A stretch of 58,405 nt of DNA from Candidatus Kapaibacterium sp. (GCA_004292595.1 RDXM01000093.1:1-58405); one strand, 5' to 3'; shown: positions 46,039 through 54,455, numbered from the stretch's first letter. Notes: generated by a model not told the origin, from the letters alone. Numbers and translations: made by a program.

Positions 46039-46076
46039 ACGTGAGACGTTGTGTTGTCGTACGTCGTGGTGCAGAG

Positions 46077-47060
46077 TTACTCTTCTTCGACCACAGCGTT
46101 CCAGTGAAAACACGCATAAAATGTTTCATCTTTGACCGTTGCCGAGATATAGCGTCGGTCAATGGCTTCGGCAGCAGAAATCCCAAAACTTGCGCCCACA
46201 ATATCGGCACAATTCGACAGACCGATGCCATTGCCATCGCTGGTGATGCCACCTTGAAATAGTCGGGAAAGATTGTTGCCTGTACTTTCCTGAAGCCACG
46301 CTACACTTTCACTTTTCATGGTATTTTCAATGACCCAGCGCAAAATATTCCCAACAGGAAAAATGGTGATGATGATAGTGTCCTCTTTGGAGAAACGGAG
46401 GGCATTATTGACGAAATTATACACAACGCGGTCGAGCGCGGAAGCCTCGAGGCAGCACGTGGTAACATTGCCTTCGTAGTAGCATTGCACCTTCACGGTG
46501 ATGGTGCGGTCGTTGTGGCGGTATTCAAAATTATTCCATTTTTTGACGTAATCGTAGATGGAGTGAATACGAATGCGCTCATCGGCAGCGCGGGTAATCA
46601 CGTCGATATTATGCACGGCATTGCGCATCATTTTGGCTTGGTCGCGGGCAAGAAACACGAAACTGCGCATATGCTCAACTTCGTGGTACAAGTTGAATCG
46701 TTTAATTTTATTTGCATGACTCACCATAGACATTAATGCTCCACCGCGAATGTCGTGGATGATTTTTTTGATGTGTAGCGAGGGATATTCTGCGATACTG
46801 CCCAACTCTCTGGCGATACTCAAAAAATCTTCTGAAACAAACCAATCCGTATCTGCTTGAAGAATAGAATAGTTTGGCGATTCTTTCATGTACAACCACA
46901 CATCATATACGGATTTAATGTGCTGATATATCGTAAGTAGTGCTTGTTGGTCTTGTGCCGAAAACTCCTGCAAGGAAGCACTGAAGCCAGTACCATCATA
47001 GCGTGCTGCTTGCTTGTTTTTCAGGTTTGTTGGGGCGAGGGAAAGATATTTTTGTTCCAT
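46077..47060 (-). CDS. Soluble histidine kinase with divergent H-box
   Basis: A 327-residue cytoplasmic protein. I start it at ATG 47060 (MEQKYLSLAP). No membrane span or known sensor domain is seen in the first 95 residues. The probable phospho-acceptor is His102 in IIHDIRGGALMS, an unusual H-box, followed by a long helical dimerisation region. The HATPase domain (about 200-325) has N-box NFVNNALRF and G-box SDGNGIGLSN. It probably takes its input from a partner protein. It follows, on the same strand after 213 bp, a stand-alone HTH protein and a receiver-like regulator, so the three may form one circuit. Tandem repeats lie in its leader. Confidence 0.82.
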   Translation of the reverse strand: MEQKYLSLAPTNLKNKQAARYDGTGFSASLQEFSAQDQQALLTIYQHIKSVYDVWLYMKESPNYSILQADTDWFVSEDFLSIARELGSIAEYPSLHIKKIIHDIRGGALMSMVSHANKIKRFNLYHEVEHMRSFVFLARDQAKMMRNAVHNIDVITRAADERIRIHSIYDYVKKWNNFEYRHNDRTITVKVQCYYEGNVTTCCLEASALDRVVYNFVNNALRFSKEDTIIITIFPVGNILRWVIENTMKSESVAWLQESTGNNLSRLFQGGITSDGNGIGLSNCADIVGASFGISAAEAIDRRYISATVKDETFYACFHWNAVVEEE

Positions 47061-47144
47061 GATGTGGTTGAATGCGGAAGAGTGAAGAAAGCGTCGTACC
47101 ACAGCCTAAACACTAGAAAAGCGTTTTTCGTTTGCTGAAATGTG

Positions 47145-47243
47145 GAAATAATGCAGAAATAATGCAGAAATATTGTAAAAAATGAGAAATAACGCAGACC
47201 TTGGAATATCATCTGCAAAAGGTTTGTTCTGCAAAAGGTTTGT
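47145..47243. repeat. Two short tandem repeats in a kinase leader
   Basis: GAAATAATGCA is repeated twice plus a part copy (47145-47173), and TCTGCAAAAGGTTTGT is repeated twice exactly (47212-47243). Both lie in the 213-bp spacer between the HTH gene and the soluble kinase gene. Confidence 0.8.
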
Positions 47244-47273
47244 ATGAAATACAAATTTTTCTACGTCAGTTCG

Positions 47274-47573
47274 TTAAACAACGCTTTGTATTGATTGCAT
47301 TGACTCTACGTCATCTCCCTTCAATTCTAGCAGGAAATCAGCAAGATTTTTAGAAGTATCAAGCCCCAGCTTGCGACGAATCCGAAAACGATGATTTTCT
47401 ACCGTGCGCAAGGAACAGTGCAAACGCTCTGCTATTTCGCTTGAATACAAGCCTTCCCGAACAAAAACAGCAACAATGAGTTCTTGGCGCGTGATACATG
47501 GAGAGCATTGTCGCAAACTGTGTACAAATATAGGATACTTCAATAGCATTTGAATATACAGTGTAGATTTCAT
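47274..47573 (-). CDS. Stand-alone LuxR-type HTH protein
   Basis: A 99-residue protein that is essentially one GerE/LuxR DNA-binding domain (about 27-88): ITRQELIVAVFVREGLYSSE, then IAERLHCSLRTVENHRFRIR as the scaffold and recognition helices. There is no receiver or ligand domain. Its ATG overlaps the stop of the upstream regulator by four bases (ATGA at 47570-47573), which indicates translational coupling. It might act as a DNA-binding partner or competitor of the upstream protein; that is inference. The short N-terminal arm (1-26) has no recognised motif. Confidence 0.82.
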   Translation of the reverse strand: MKSTLYIQMLLKYPIFVHSLRQCSPCITRQELIVAVFVREGLYSSEIAERLHCSLRTVENHRFRIRRKLGLDTSKNLADFLLELKGDDVESMQSIQSVV

Positions 47574-48253
47574 GCGGCTTTCTCCCTATACAGCATTGGC
47601 GAAGCACGTGATATGTTTGATTCGCTGTATCGCTCGTTCTGCAATCGCCTTGGCAGTTCTCGGTGCAATGCTTGAATGCGCCGCAAAAGCAAAAAAGTAT
47701 GCGCTTTCACATCGTTTGATGTGTATGCACACTGTTCTGCAATGTCGTTGGTGGTGTAGCCGTGCGCGAAAAGCTGCAACAGATAAAGGTCGGCATCAAG
47801 CAGATTCGCAATGCTTTCTCTCTGTTTGCCAGAGAAATGCAGAAGATGATGCAAAAGAACGTGCGCATTTGGAGCAGATATTTCTACTCGTGCAGAAGCA
47901 AGATTCAGAATCATCTCCTGCAACACCAGTAGCGAAGAACTTTTCGGGAGATAACCCATCGCACCAGATTCGATAGACTCTGCAAGAAGTTCATCGGATT
48001 CGGTATTTTTCAAGAGCAGTATTGGCGGGGCTTTGCAGGAAAGTTGGCGTATGTATGCGGCGGCATCAGGCACATCAGGCAGGTCGAGTGCAGTCAGCAC
48101 AACATCAGGCTGCACATCGGGCAACGCAGCAAGGGCGGATGCGGCATTAGGAAACATTGCGAGGCAGTCTATTTGAGGCATCGCATTGAAAAGCAAAAAC
48201 AAACCGTTTCGCAGCTCCACACGAGATTCTATCAAGACAATACGGTATTGCAT
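47570..48253 (-). CDS. Response-regulator-like protein with inactivated receiver site
   Basis: A 227-residue protein. I start it at ATG 48253 (MQYRIVLIESRVELRNG). It has the layout of a NarL-type regulator: a receiver fold (2-120), linker and a divergent HTH (about 155-196; GYTTNDIAEQCAYTSNDVKA). The receiver chemistry is damaged: the acidic pair is Glu9-Ser10 and the phospho-acceptor position, aligned on DVVLTALDLPD, is Ala55, with an Asp two residues later. Lys104 (YLPKSS) is kept. It is therefore probably not phosphorylated in the normal way and may be an atypical regulator. It is translationally coupled to the HTH protein downstream. Confidence 0.82.
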   Translation of the reverse strand: MQYRIVLIESRVELRNGLFLLFNAMPQIDCLAMFPNAASALAALPDVQPDVVLTALDLPDVPDAAAYIRQLSCKAPPILLLKNTESDELLAESIESGAMGYLPKSSSLLVLQEMILNLASARVEISAPNAHVLLHHLLHFSGKQRESIANLLDADLYLLQLFAHGYTTNDIAEQCAYTSNDVKAHTFLLLRRIQALHRELPRRLQNERYSESNISRASPMLYREKAA

Positions 48254-48496
48254 AGCGCACAAAAAGCTATTACATAAACGTTCTTCGTGAATGCGCATGG
48301 GAGCCTATCGCCAAACTCAAATGCACTAGTGAAGAACAAAGAATAATAGCAAATCTAGCATTTTACCGAGCAGGATAAAATCGTATAAACGTTGTATTAT
48401 GAGTAGTTTAGCAGGAGTAGTGTTTTTTAAAGAGAAATGCAAGCGTAATTTCGTCGTATTGTTGAGGTACTGGCACAAGCATCATCTACTTATCTG

Positions 48497-48538
48497 GAAG
48501 TACATTTCAAGAAGTACATTTCAAGAAGTATATTTCAT
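48497..48538. repeat. 14-bp tandem repeat, three copies
   Basis: GAAGTACATTTCAA occurs twice exactly, then GAAGTATATTTCAT. It abuts the terminator hairpin that follows the tRNA gene. Confidence 0.85.
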
Positions 48539-48540
48539 GC

Positions 48541-48579
48541 AAAAAGCCGCTTCAAACATTCGTTTGAAGCGGCTTTTTT
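48541..48579 (-). terminator. Strong, probably bidirectional terminator after tRNA-Pro
   Basis: A perfect 17-bp stem (AAAAAGCCGCTTCAAAC, 48541-48557, with its complement at 48562-48578) has the four-base loop ATTC and T-runs on either strand. It lies 24 bases past the tRNA 3' end. Confidence 0.9.
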
Positions 48580-48602
48580 GTTACATCTACCGAAATATGC
48601 TG

Positions 48603-48676
48603 TCGGGGCGACTAGATTCGAACTAGCGGCTTCCAGCTCCCAAAGCTGGCACTCTACCGGGCTGAGTTACACCCCG
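48603..48676 (-). tRNA. tRNA-Pro (anticodon TGG)
   Basis: A 74-nt cloverleaf. The acceptor arm CGGGGTG pairs with CGCCCCG, the D stem is ACTC/GAGT and the anticodon stem CCAGC/GCTGG encloses loop TTTGGGA with anticodon TGG, reading CCA and probably other Pro codons. The variable loop has five bases, the T arm contains TTCGAAT and the discriminator base is A73. The 3' CCA is not encoded (CAG follows). It lies downstream of glmS on the same strand, about 200 bp away. Confidence 0.95.
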
Positions 48677-48873
48677 AACCGTGATAAAACTTTGATATTC
48701 AAGCAAACGTTTTATCCGAAGCTGTTTTGTTGAGCATTTTACTTTTTTGTAATTGTGCTGTTTGAAACAGAGGACTAAAATACAGCTTTTTTTTACACTT
48801 TCCAAATATTAATTACAAATAAAAGTACAAATCCAGTAGTGGTGCGCTTTTTAACGCTTTTTTTTGTGCGGCA

Positions 48874-50703
48874 TTACTCAACCGTTACACTTTTTGCCAA
48901 ATTACGCGGCATATCCACATTGCAACCGCGCTCGACCGCCACATAATACGCCAAAAGCTGCAATGGAATCACTGACAGCACAGGCGTAAGCATGGGCAAG
49001 GTGTTGGGAATGGTAATCACGTGTTCGGCGAACTCGGCAATGCGCGTATCGCCTTCGCTGGCAATGGCAATGATTTTGCCGTTGCGGGCGCGTACTTCCT
49101 GAATGTTCGAGAGAACTTTATCGTAAATTTCATCCTGCGTGGCAATGCACACAACGGGCATATTTTCGTCAATAAGCGCGATTGGTCCATGCTTCATTTC
49201 CGCAGCTGGATAACCTTCGGCGTGAATGTACGAAATCTCCTTCAGCTTTAATGCGCCTTCCAGAGCAACGGGGAAATGATAGCCGCGTCCCAAGTACAAG
49301 AAATTCTGTGCCTGCGCGTATTTTTTTGCAATCGTTTGAATTTGCGAAGAATGGTCGAGAATAGCTTGAATCTGCTCTGGAACCCGCTCTATTGCTTGCG
49401 CAATTTCCATTCCCTCGCGCTGCGACAATCGCCGCGTTCTGCCCAAATACAGCGCGACCAGCATAATTGCTGCAAGCTGCGATGTAAACGCCTTCGTCGA
49501 AGCCACGCCGATTTCTGGTCCTGCGTGCAGATAAATTCCCGCATCGGTTTCGCGGGCAATCGAACTGCCCACAACATTGACCAAACCTATCGCCGTCGCA
49601 CCTTTCAACTTTGCTTCTTTGATTGCCGCAAGTGTGTCTGCCGTTTCACCGCTTTGGGAAATGGCAATCACAATATCGTCGGGCGTAATGACGGGATTGC
49701 GGTAGCGAAATTCTGATGCGTACTCCACTTCAACGGGAATACCCGCAAGCTGCTCAATCATGTATTCGCCCACGAGTGCCGAATGCCACGACGTTCCACA
49801 CGCCGTGAAAATAATGCGCTGGGCGCGGCGGAGCTTGTCCAGCACGGGATTCAAGCCGCCAAGCCGCACTGTTCCTTCGTGCGCGAGCAATCGTCCGCGA
49901 AAACAGTCTTTGAAGGTGCGTGGTTGCTCGTGGATTTCCTTCAGCATAAAGTGGTCGAAACCGCCTTTTTCAATACTTTCGAGGTCAAATTCTACCTCGT
50001 GGATAATGCTGTCGGTCGTTTCGTTGTCAATCGTTTTTGTGGTATAGCCATCTTTGGTAAGAATAGCCATTTCATCGTCTTGCAAGTAAATGACGTTGCG
50101 CGTGTGCTGCAAAATTGCCGAAGCGTCGGAGGCAAGAAAGTTTTCGCCCTCGCCCACACCCACCAAAAGCGGGCTTCCGCGCCGCGCACCAATCAGCACA
50201 TCTGGCTCCAGCGTCGAAACAACGGCAATGCCAAACGCGCCTTCGACTTCGCACAACGCAAGACGCACTGCCTCTTCCAAGTTTTTTGTCTTGGTGTAGA
50301 AGGAATGAATAAACATTGTCAAAACTTCCGTGTCGGTCTCGGAACGAAAGACGTAGCCTTGCTTTTGAAGGCGTTGCTTGATAGCCGCGTAATTTTCAAT
50401 AATGCCGTTATGCACAAGCGCAATCGTGTTTTCCATATCCGTATGCGGGTGCGCGTTCACGTCGTTGGGTGCGCCGTGCGTTGCCCAGCGCGTATGCCCG
50501 ATACCGAGCGAACCGCGTAACTGGGCGGCTTTGACCGCTTTTTCTAATTCCACAACCTTGCCCGCTTTTTTGCAGACCGTGAGCGAACCATTGGCAAGCG
50601 CGATACCTGCCGAGTCGTAACCCCTGTATTCAAGCCGCTTCAAACCGGTAAGAATAACCGATGTCGCATTTTTACTGCCGATATAACCAACAATTCCACA
50701 CAT
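48874..50703 (-). CDS. glmS: Glutamine-fructose-6-phosphate aminotransferase (isomerising)
   Basis: This enzyme makes glucosamine-6-phosphate from fructose-6-phosphate and glutamine, the first committed step to UDP-GlcNAc for peptidoglycan and lipopolysaccharide. I start it at ATG 50703 (MCGIVGYIGSKNA) because the N-terminal Cys must be exposed as the glutaminase nucleophile; the frame extends 61 codons upstream without support. The 609 residues comprise the glutaminase domain (1-220, with GHTRWATHG), and two SIS domains (CGTSWHSALVGEY, SQSGETADTLAA, RGYHFPVALEGALKLKE), ending NLAKSVTVE. The length is standard. No ribozyme-like leader is seen. Confidence 0.97.
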   Translation of the reverse strand: MCGIVGYIGSKNATSVILTGLKRLEYRGYDSAGIALANGSLTVCKKAGKVVELEKAVKAAQLRGSLGIGHTRWATHGAPNDVNAHPHTDMENTIALVHNGIIENYAAIKQRLQKQGYVFRSETDTEVLTMFIHSFYTKTKNLEEAVRLALCEVEGAFGIAVVSTLEPDVLIGARRGSPLLVGVGEGENFLASDASAILQHTRNVIYLQDDEMAILTKDGYTTKTIDNETTDSIIHEVEFDLESIEKGGFDHFMLKEIHEQPRTFKDCFRGRLLAHEGTVRLGGLNPVLDKLRRAQRIIFTACGTSWHSALVGEYMIEQLAGIPVEVEYASEFRYRNPVITPDDIVIAISQSGETADTLAAIKEAKLKGATAIGLVNVVGSSIARETDAGIYLHAGPEIGVASTKAFTSQLAAIMLVALYLGRTRRLSQREGMEIAQAIERVPEQIQAILDHSSQIQTIAKKYAQAQNFLYLGRGYHFPVALEGALKLKEISYIHAEGYPAAEMKHGPIALIDENMPVVCIATQDEIYDKVLSNIQEVRARNGKIIAIASEGDTRIAEFAEHVITIPNTLPMLTPVLSVIPLQLLAYYVAVERGCNVDMPRNLAKSVTVE

Positions 50704-51161
50704 CTGAAAACCTCGTTGCTTGTGAAAAATTTGAGAAGAAGCATTGCTGCTTGTGTTCAAGGTACTTTTTTGAAAACAAAGCCGAACAAAGACACGTAAT
50801 TTACGGAAAATACTCCGCATTTTAGCAAAATGATATAACGACGCACGGAACGTGATACCACATAAGATTTTATCGCATCTGCGCATTTTTTTGATTGCGT
50901 GTTTTCTAAAAACTCCGTAGCTTTTCGGCGTACGTTGTTATCATATCTGTCTCAGTATCATACAAAAAAATTTTTCAATAGTGGCACAGACATTCTTGTC
51001 TGTGAGTGTTGGAGCGAGGTTCAAGCGAAAAACACAGACAAGAATGTCTGTGCCACTGAAGCCTAATTCTATACGCTCTACAAGGGTTTTGTATGGTACT
51101 TAGCGTATCTGTCCCATTTTTCCCTCAATCGCGCTTTAATGCTTGATTTTTTCATATAACT
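50704..51161. other. 458-bp divergent spacer with REP-like repeat
   Basis: This lies between glmS (minus) and the DAHP synthase gene (plus). It contains REP-like copy R2 (50981-51056). I see no glmS ribozyme, attenuator or small gene. Confidence 0.6.
50981..51056. repeat. REP-like nested palindrome, copy R2
   Basis: The arms GTGGCACAGACATTCTTGTC/TGTG and their reverse complement lie around a spacer of about 28 bases, and each arm is itself palindromic. It is followed by TGAAGCC as in the other copies. Confidence 0.9.
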
Positions 51162-52172
51162 ATGATTCTCCAACTCGAACCCAAACTCGCCGAGCCTTCC
51201 ACCGACGCGCTTCTCGCCGCCGTGAAAAATATCGGCTACCAACCAACGCAGGTAACAACGCAGTTTGGAAGCTATGTTGTGTGTGTTGGCAAGAAAGATT
51301 TTGATATTCGGACGCTCGGCAGCCTCGACGGTGTGCGCGATGTCCACTACGTTTCGGACGAATATCAACTTGTGTCGCGGAAATGGAAAGTCGAGCGGAC
51401 GTGCATTGACCTTGGCGACGGCGTAAAACTTGGCAATGGGCATTTTCAAATCATGGCGGGACCGTGTTCGATTGAAAGCGAAAAGCAAGTGGAAAGCGTT
51501 GCCAAACACTTGAAATCATGCGGCGTTCGAGTGATGCGTGGTGGCGTTTTTAAGCCACGCAGTTCGCCATACAGCTTTCGCGGAATGGGCATTGACGGCT
51601 TGAAAATGTTTGCCACCATTTGCCGCGAACATGGAATAAAAATCATCACCGAAGTCATGGAAGCAGCGCAAATAGAGGCGATGTATGAATACATTGATGT
51701 TTATCAAGTTGGTGCGCGAAACAGCCAGAATTTTAATTTGCTCGATGAACTTGGCAAAGTGGATAAACCCGTGATGATTAAGCGCGGTATTTCTGGCACG
51801 ATTGAAGAATTGCTGTTTGCCGCAGAATACGTGTTTTCTGGCGGCAACGAGCGTCTGCTCCTTTGCGAGCGCGGCATCCGCACCTACGAGCGAGCGAGCC
51901 GTAACACCTTCGACATCAACGCTATTCCCATTCTCCGCGACAAGACGCATCTGCCCGTGATTGTTGATCCTTCGCACGCCATTGGTTTGCGCGAGTTTGT
52001 CGAGCCAGTCGCGCTTGCAGGCGTGATTGCGGGCGCAGATGGTGTGATTGTCGAAATCCACGAATCGCCCGAAGATGCTGCCTCCGATGGCGCACAAACA
52101 CTAAATTACGAAGAATCGGCGCGGCTCTTCCGCAAAGTTCGTGCTGTGCTGAATCTACAAGAAACATGGTAA
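51162..52172 (+). CDS. aroF: 3-deoxy-7-phosphoheptulonate (DAHP) synthase, type I-beta
   Basis: This enzyme condenses phosphoenolpyruvate and erythrose-4-phosphate, the entry step of the shikimate pathway that aroA (15169) continues. Of the 336 residues, 1-75 form a ferredoxin-like N-terminal domain (VAAVKNIGYQPTQ-like ACT-type fold) that in related enzymes allows allosteric control by an aromatic amino acid. The barrel has MAGPCSIES, RGGVFKPRSSPYSFRG, ITEVME, YQVGARNSQNFNLL, KRGISGTIEE, LLCERGIRTYE and VDPSHAIG, including the metal-binding Cys, His and Glu residues of the family. It is divergent from glmS. MITE-like copy D follows. Confidence 0.95.
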   Translation: MILQLEPKLAEPSTDALLAAVKNIGYQPTQVTTQFGSYVVCVGKKDFDIRTLGSLDGVRDVHYVSDEYQLVSRKWKVERTCIDLGDGVKLGNGHFQIMAGPCSIESEKQVESVAKHLKSCGVRVMRGGVFKPRSSPYSFRGMGIDGLKMFATICREHGIKIITEVMEAAQIEAMYEYIDVYQVGARNSQNFNLLDELGKVDKPVMIKRGISGTIEELLFAAEYVFSGGNERLLLCERGIRTYERASRNTFDINAIPILRDKTHLPVIVDPSHAIGLREFVEPVALAGVIAGADGVIVEIHESPEDAASDGAQTLNYEESARLFRKVRAVLNLQETW

Positions 52173-52598
52173 TGCCCAAAGCCTAGATACTATGCGCTGT
52201 GCAGGGCATTTCTTTGATAACGTTACTGATAATTTTACAATACGACAAGCAAGACAAATTCCGACAGGTTTGAACATCAAGCGCGTATAGGTTTGAGATA
52301 AAAATTTGAAAATAAAGAGCATAGCTCATATTGCTCTTTCGTGCTGCCCCGTTTCCTTTGATGACGTGTGATAACGTGCTGTTTGTATGGTATTCTACCT
52401 GTTTCGGCTCTCGCATAACTATACTAAAAAAGGCTTGTTGCTTCAGATGTAGTCCACCTCAAAGATGGACTACATCTCAATTCCTTCACTTTTTGGTATG
52501 CAATTTTTACCCGCTTTTAGTATATTCCGTCGTGCTACCGATTTTTCGTTCTTTTTACCATTTCATTTTTTTTACCAATGTATTTTGGAGTTTGCTTT
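52173..52598. other. 426-bp spacer with MITE-like element
   Basis: No gene is seen. It contains complete MITE-like copy D (52420-52524), whose right end lies 74 bp upstream of the DUF3078 start codon and may bring part of that gene's leader. Confidence 0.65.
52420..52524 (+). mobile_element. MITE-like repeat, copy D (complete)
   Basis: Exactly 105 bp. It starts TATACTAAAAAAGG and ends CTTTTAGTATA. The central hairpin arms are GATGTAGTCCACCT and AGATGGACTACATC. It is the reference copy with both ends intact and has the same length as copy C. Confidence 0.88.
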
Positions 52599-53513
52599 AT
52601 GAAAAGTTTTTTCCAATCTCTGCTTTGCGCTGTGCTGTTCTGTGTGTGCATGAGCCAATCAACATTTGCGCAACTTGGTGCTGACGCAATTCGCGGTGCT
52701 GCCCCCGTGCTTGATACCACCAACAAATGGACAGTCAAAGGTAGTTTTGGCTTGAATGCTGCTGGTTTGTACATTTCGCAATGGCTGGGTGGCGGTCAGA
52801 ATAACGTGAATATTTTGGGATTATTTGCCGTGTCTGCTAATTATCACAGCAGCACGTTTTCGTGGGACAATGCTCTGGAGCTTGGCTACGGACGCACGTT
52901 CTTGGGCAATAATCTGGAAAATAATCGCAAAAGCGATGACCGTATTATTCTCCTCTCGAAGGCTGCCGTGCCGATTGCACCTGCTCTGCGTGGTATTGCG
53001 CTTGTGGATTTCCGCACCCAATTCGATAGAGGCGTGGACTATTCCAAACCCACAACCCCGCTTATTTCCAATCTCTTCGCCCCTGCCTTTCTTGTGGGTG
53101 CGGTCGGCGCAGAGTGGAAGCCAACCGATAATTTCAACATTCTTGTCGCGCCGCTCACTGGTCGTATGGTGATTGTGGGCGATGCCGAGCTTTCTCGCGC
53201 AGGTGCATTCGGCGTTACGCCCGGAAGCACTAGCCGTGCGGACGTGGGCGCACTCATCAATGCTCAATACAAGCAAGAATTGGTGAAAGATGTTACCTTC
53301 CAAACGCGGTGGAATTTCTTCGCACCGTATTCCAATATTTCGCAAGTGGTGATTCAAGGCGAAGCATTGCTTGTGGCGAAATTCTGGCAATACTTCAACG
53401 TCAGCATTGCTGCGGATTATCTCTACGACCCCAGAATTCTTTTGCCCGAAACACGCATCGCGGCACAGCAATTCCGCCTTGTGCCAGCATTTGGTTTTAG
53501 CTATCCGTTTTAA
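52599..53513 (+). CDS. DUF3078 outer-membrane protein
   Basis: A 304-residue exported protein. I start it at ATG 52599 (MKSFFQSLLCAVLFCVC) because GGAG lies eight bases upstream (52587-52590) and the signal peptide, ending at TFAQ, begins there. The mature part opens with KGSFGLNAAGLYISQWLGGG, matching the DUF3078 pattern of conserved Trp and Gly residues, and continues as amphipathic strands with a C-terminal FGFSYPF suited to barrel insertion. DUF3078 proteins are widespread in Bacteroidota; no function is established. Confidence 0.82.
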   Translation: MKSFFQSLLCAVLFCVCMSQSTFAQLGADAIRGAAPVLDTTNKWTVKGSFGLNAAGLYISQWLGGGQNNVNILGLFAVSANYHSSTFSWDNALELGYGRTFLGNNLENNRKSDDRIILLSKAAVPIAPALRGIALVDFRTQFDRGVDYSKPTTPLISNLFAPAFLVGAVGAEWKPTDNFNILVAPLTGRMVIVGDAELSRAGAFGVTPGSTSRADVGALINAQYKQELVKDVTFQTRWNFFAPYSNISQVVIQGEALLVAKFWQYFNVSIAADYLYDPRILLPETRIAAQQFRLVPAFGFSYPF

Positions 53514-53677
53514 GAACACTTTTTACTGACTCTCATTCATCTCCGTGCTGAAGATGAGAGCCTCAAGACCGCAGATATACACGCTTGTATGCTTATTTTT
53601 TCATTACGTGCAACACACAATCACGCCAAAGCATAGTATATGCTTGGTACTTTTATTATACTTTTTAGGACTTTGCT

Positions 53678-54085
53678 ATGGGAATGGTACAGGAATTTAA
53701 AGATTTTGCCATGAAAGGCAATGTTGTCGATCTCGCTGTTGGTGTTATCATCGGCGGGGCATTTGGTAAAATCGTGTCGTCGTTGGTGGATGATGTTATC
53801 ATGCCGCCGATTGGGTTAGCGTTGGGCGGAGTCAATTTCAAAGACCTCGCACTGACCTTGAAAGCAGCATCCGCCGACGGCAAAACAGCTGCCGTTTTGC
53901 TCAAGTATGGTAATTTCATCCAAGTAACCTTTGATTTCGTCATCCTTGCGCTGGTGATTTTTATGATGGTCAAGGCAATCAATAGTATGAAGAAAGCCGA
54001 AGCTGCTGCGCCACCGCCACCACCGCCAGGACCGACCACCGAAGAGAAATTGCTGATGGAAATTCGTGATGCCTTGAGAAAATAA
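53678..54085 (+). CDS. mscL: Large-conductance mechanosensitive channel
   Basis: A 135-residue inner-membrane channel that opens under membrane tension to release solutes during hypo-osmotic shock. It has the amphipathic N-terminal helix ([19 protein letters not shown]), TM1 with the pore-lining [19 protein letters not shown], the PPIG turn, a periplasmic loop, TM2 ([16 protein letters not shown]), a Pro-rich linker (APPPPPPG) and the C-terminal bundle helix ([12 protein letters not shown]). Length is normal. AGGAC lies upstream of the start. A good terminator follows the stop. Confidence 0.97.
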   Translation: MGMVQEFKDFAMKGNVVDLAVGVIIGGAFGKIVSSLVDDVIMPPIGLALGGVNFKDLALTLKAASADGKTAAVLLKYGNFIQVTFDFVILALVIFMMVKAINSMKKAEAAAPPPPPPGPTTEEKLLMEIRDALRK

Positions 54086-54106
54086 CGCACCGTGAGTAAA
54101 CACAAA

Positions 54107-54147
54107 AGCGTAGAAGTAAGATAACATCTTGCTTCTGCGCTTTTTTT
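54107..54147 (+). terminator. Rho-independent terminator of mscL
   Basis: AGCGTAGAAGTAAGAT (54107-54122) pairs with ATCTTGCTTCTGCGCT (54126-54141), with two wobble or mismatch positions, followed by a run of T. It lies 21 bases after the mscL stop. Confidence 0.85.
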
Positions 54148-54303
54148 GTTTATTTTTCTGCGTCGTAGGTTTCCGTGAAAAATCGTTGCACTGCTCTTAA
54201 ACTTTTTGCAGATTCGCACACGAACGTTGATACAATTTTGAGATAATAGACATTATGTAGATTAAGCTCTTTGACGTTGGAAGTAGCGTACATACTGGCT
54301 TCA

Positions 54304-54379
54304 GTGGCACAGACATTCTTGTCTGTGTTTGTCGCCTAAAACCCGCACCAACACTCACAGACAAGAATGTCTGTGCCAC
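54304..54379. repeat. REP-like nested palindrome, copy R3
   Basis: The same arms as R2 (ATTCT with AGAAT opposite) lie around a spacer of about 28 bases. It is preceded by CTTCA, as in R1. Confidence 0.9.
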
Positions 54380-54419
54380 TATTAAAGAACAAAAATCACT
54401 AATCCATATAATGTCTAAT

Positions 54420-54455
54420 GTTTTGATGAAAGTTTTGATAGAAGTTTTGATGAAA
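54420..54455. repeat. 12-bp tandem repeat at the propeller-MCP gene start
   Basis: GTTTTGATGAAA, GTTTTGATAGAA and GTTTTGATGAAA are consecutive. If translation began at 54411 they would be in frame and encode [12 protein letters not shown]. Confidence 0.8.

Larger units (their letters stand above)
48254..48602. other. 349-bp spacer between regulator cluster and tRNA-Pro
   Basis: This carries a 14-bp tandem repeat (48497-48538) and a strong terminator hairpin (48541-48579). A 75-codon open frame here runs through the terminator into the tRNA and is not credible. Confidence 0.7.

Noticed and set aside
48399-48626. 75-codon plus-strand open frame upstream of the tRNA
   Set aside because: It reads through a tandem repeat, a strong terminator hairpin and into the tRNA gene.
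50704-50820. glmS ribozyme or riboswitch in the glmS leader
   Set aside because: The leader is short and A+T-rich with no ribozyme-like core visible; that ribozyme is mainly known from Firmicutes.
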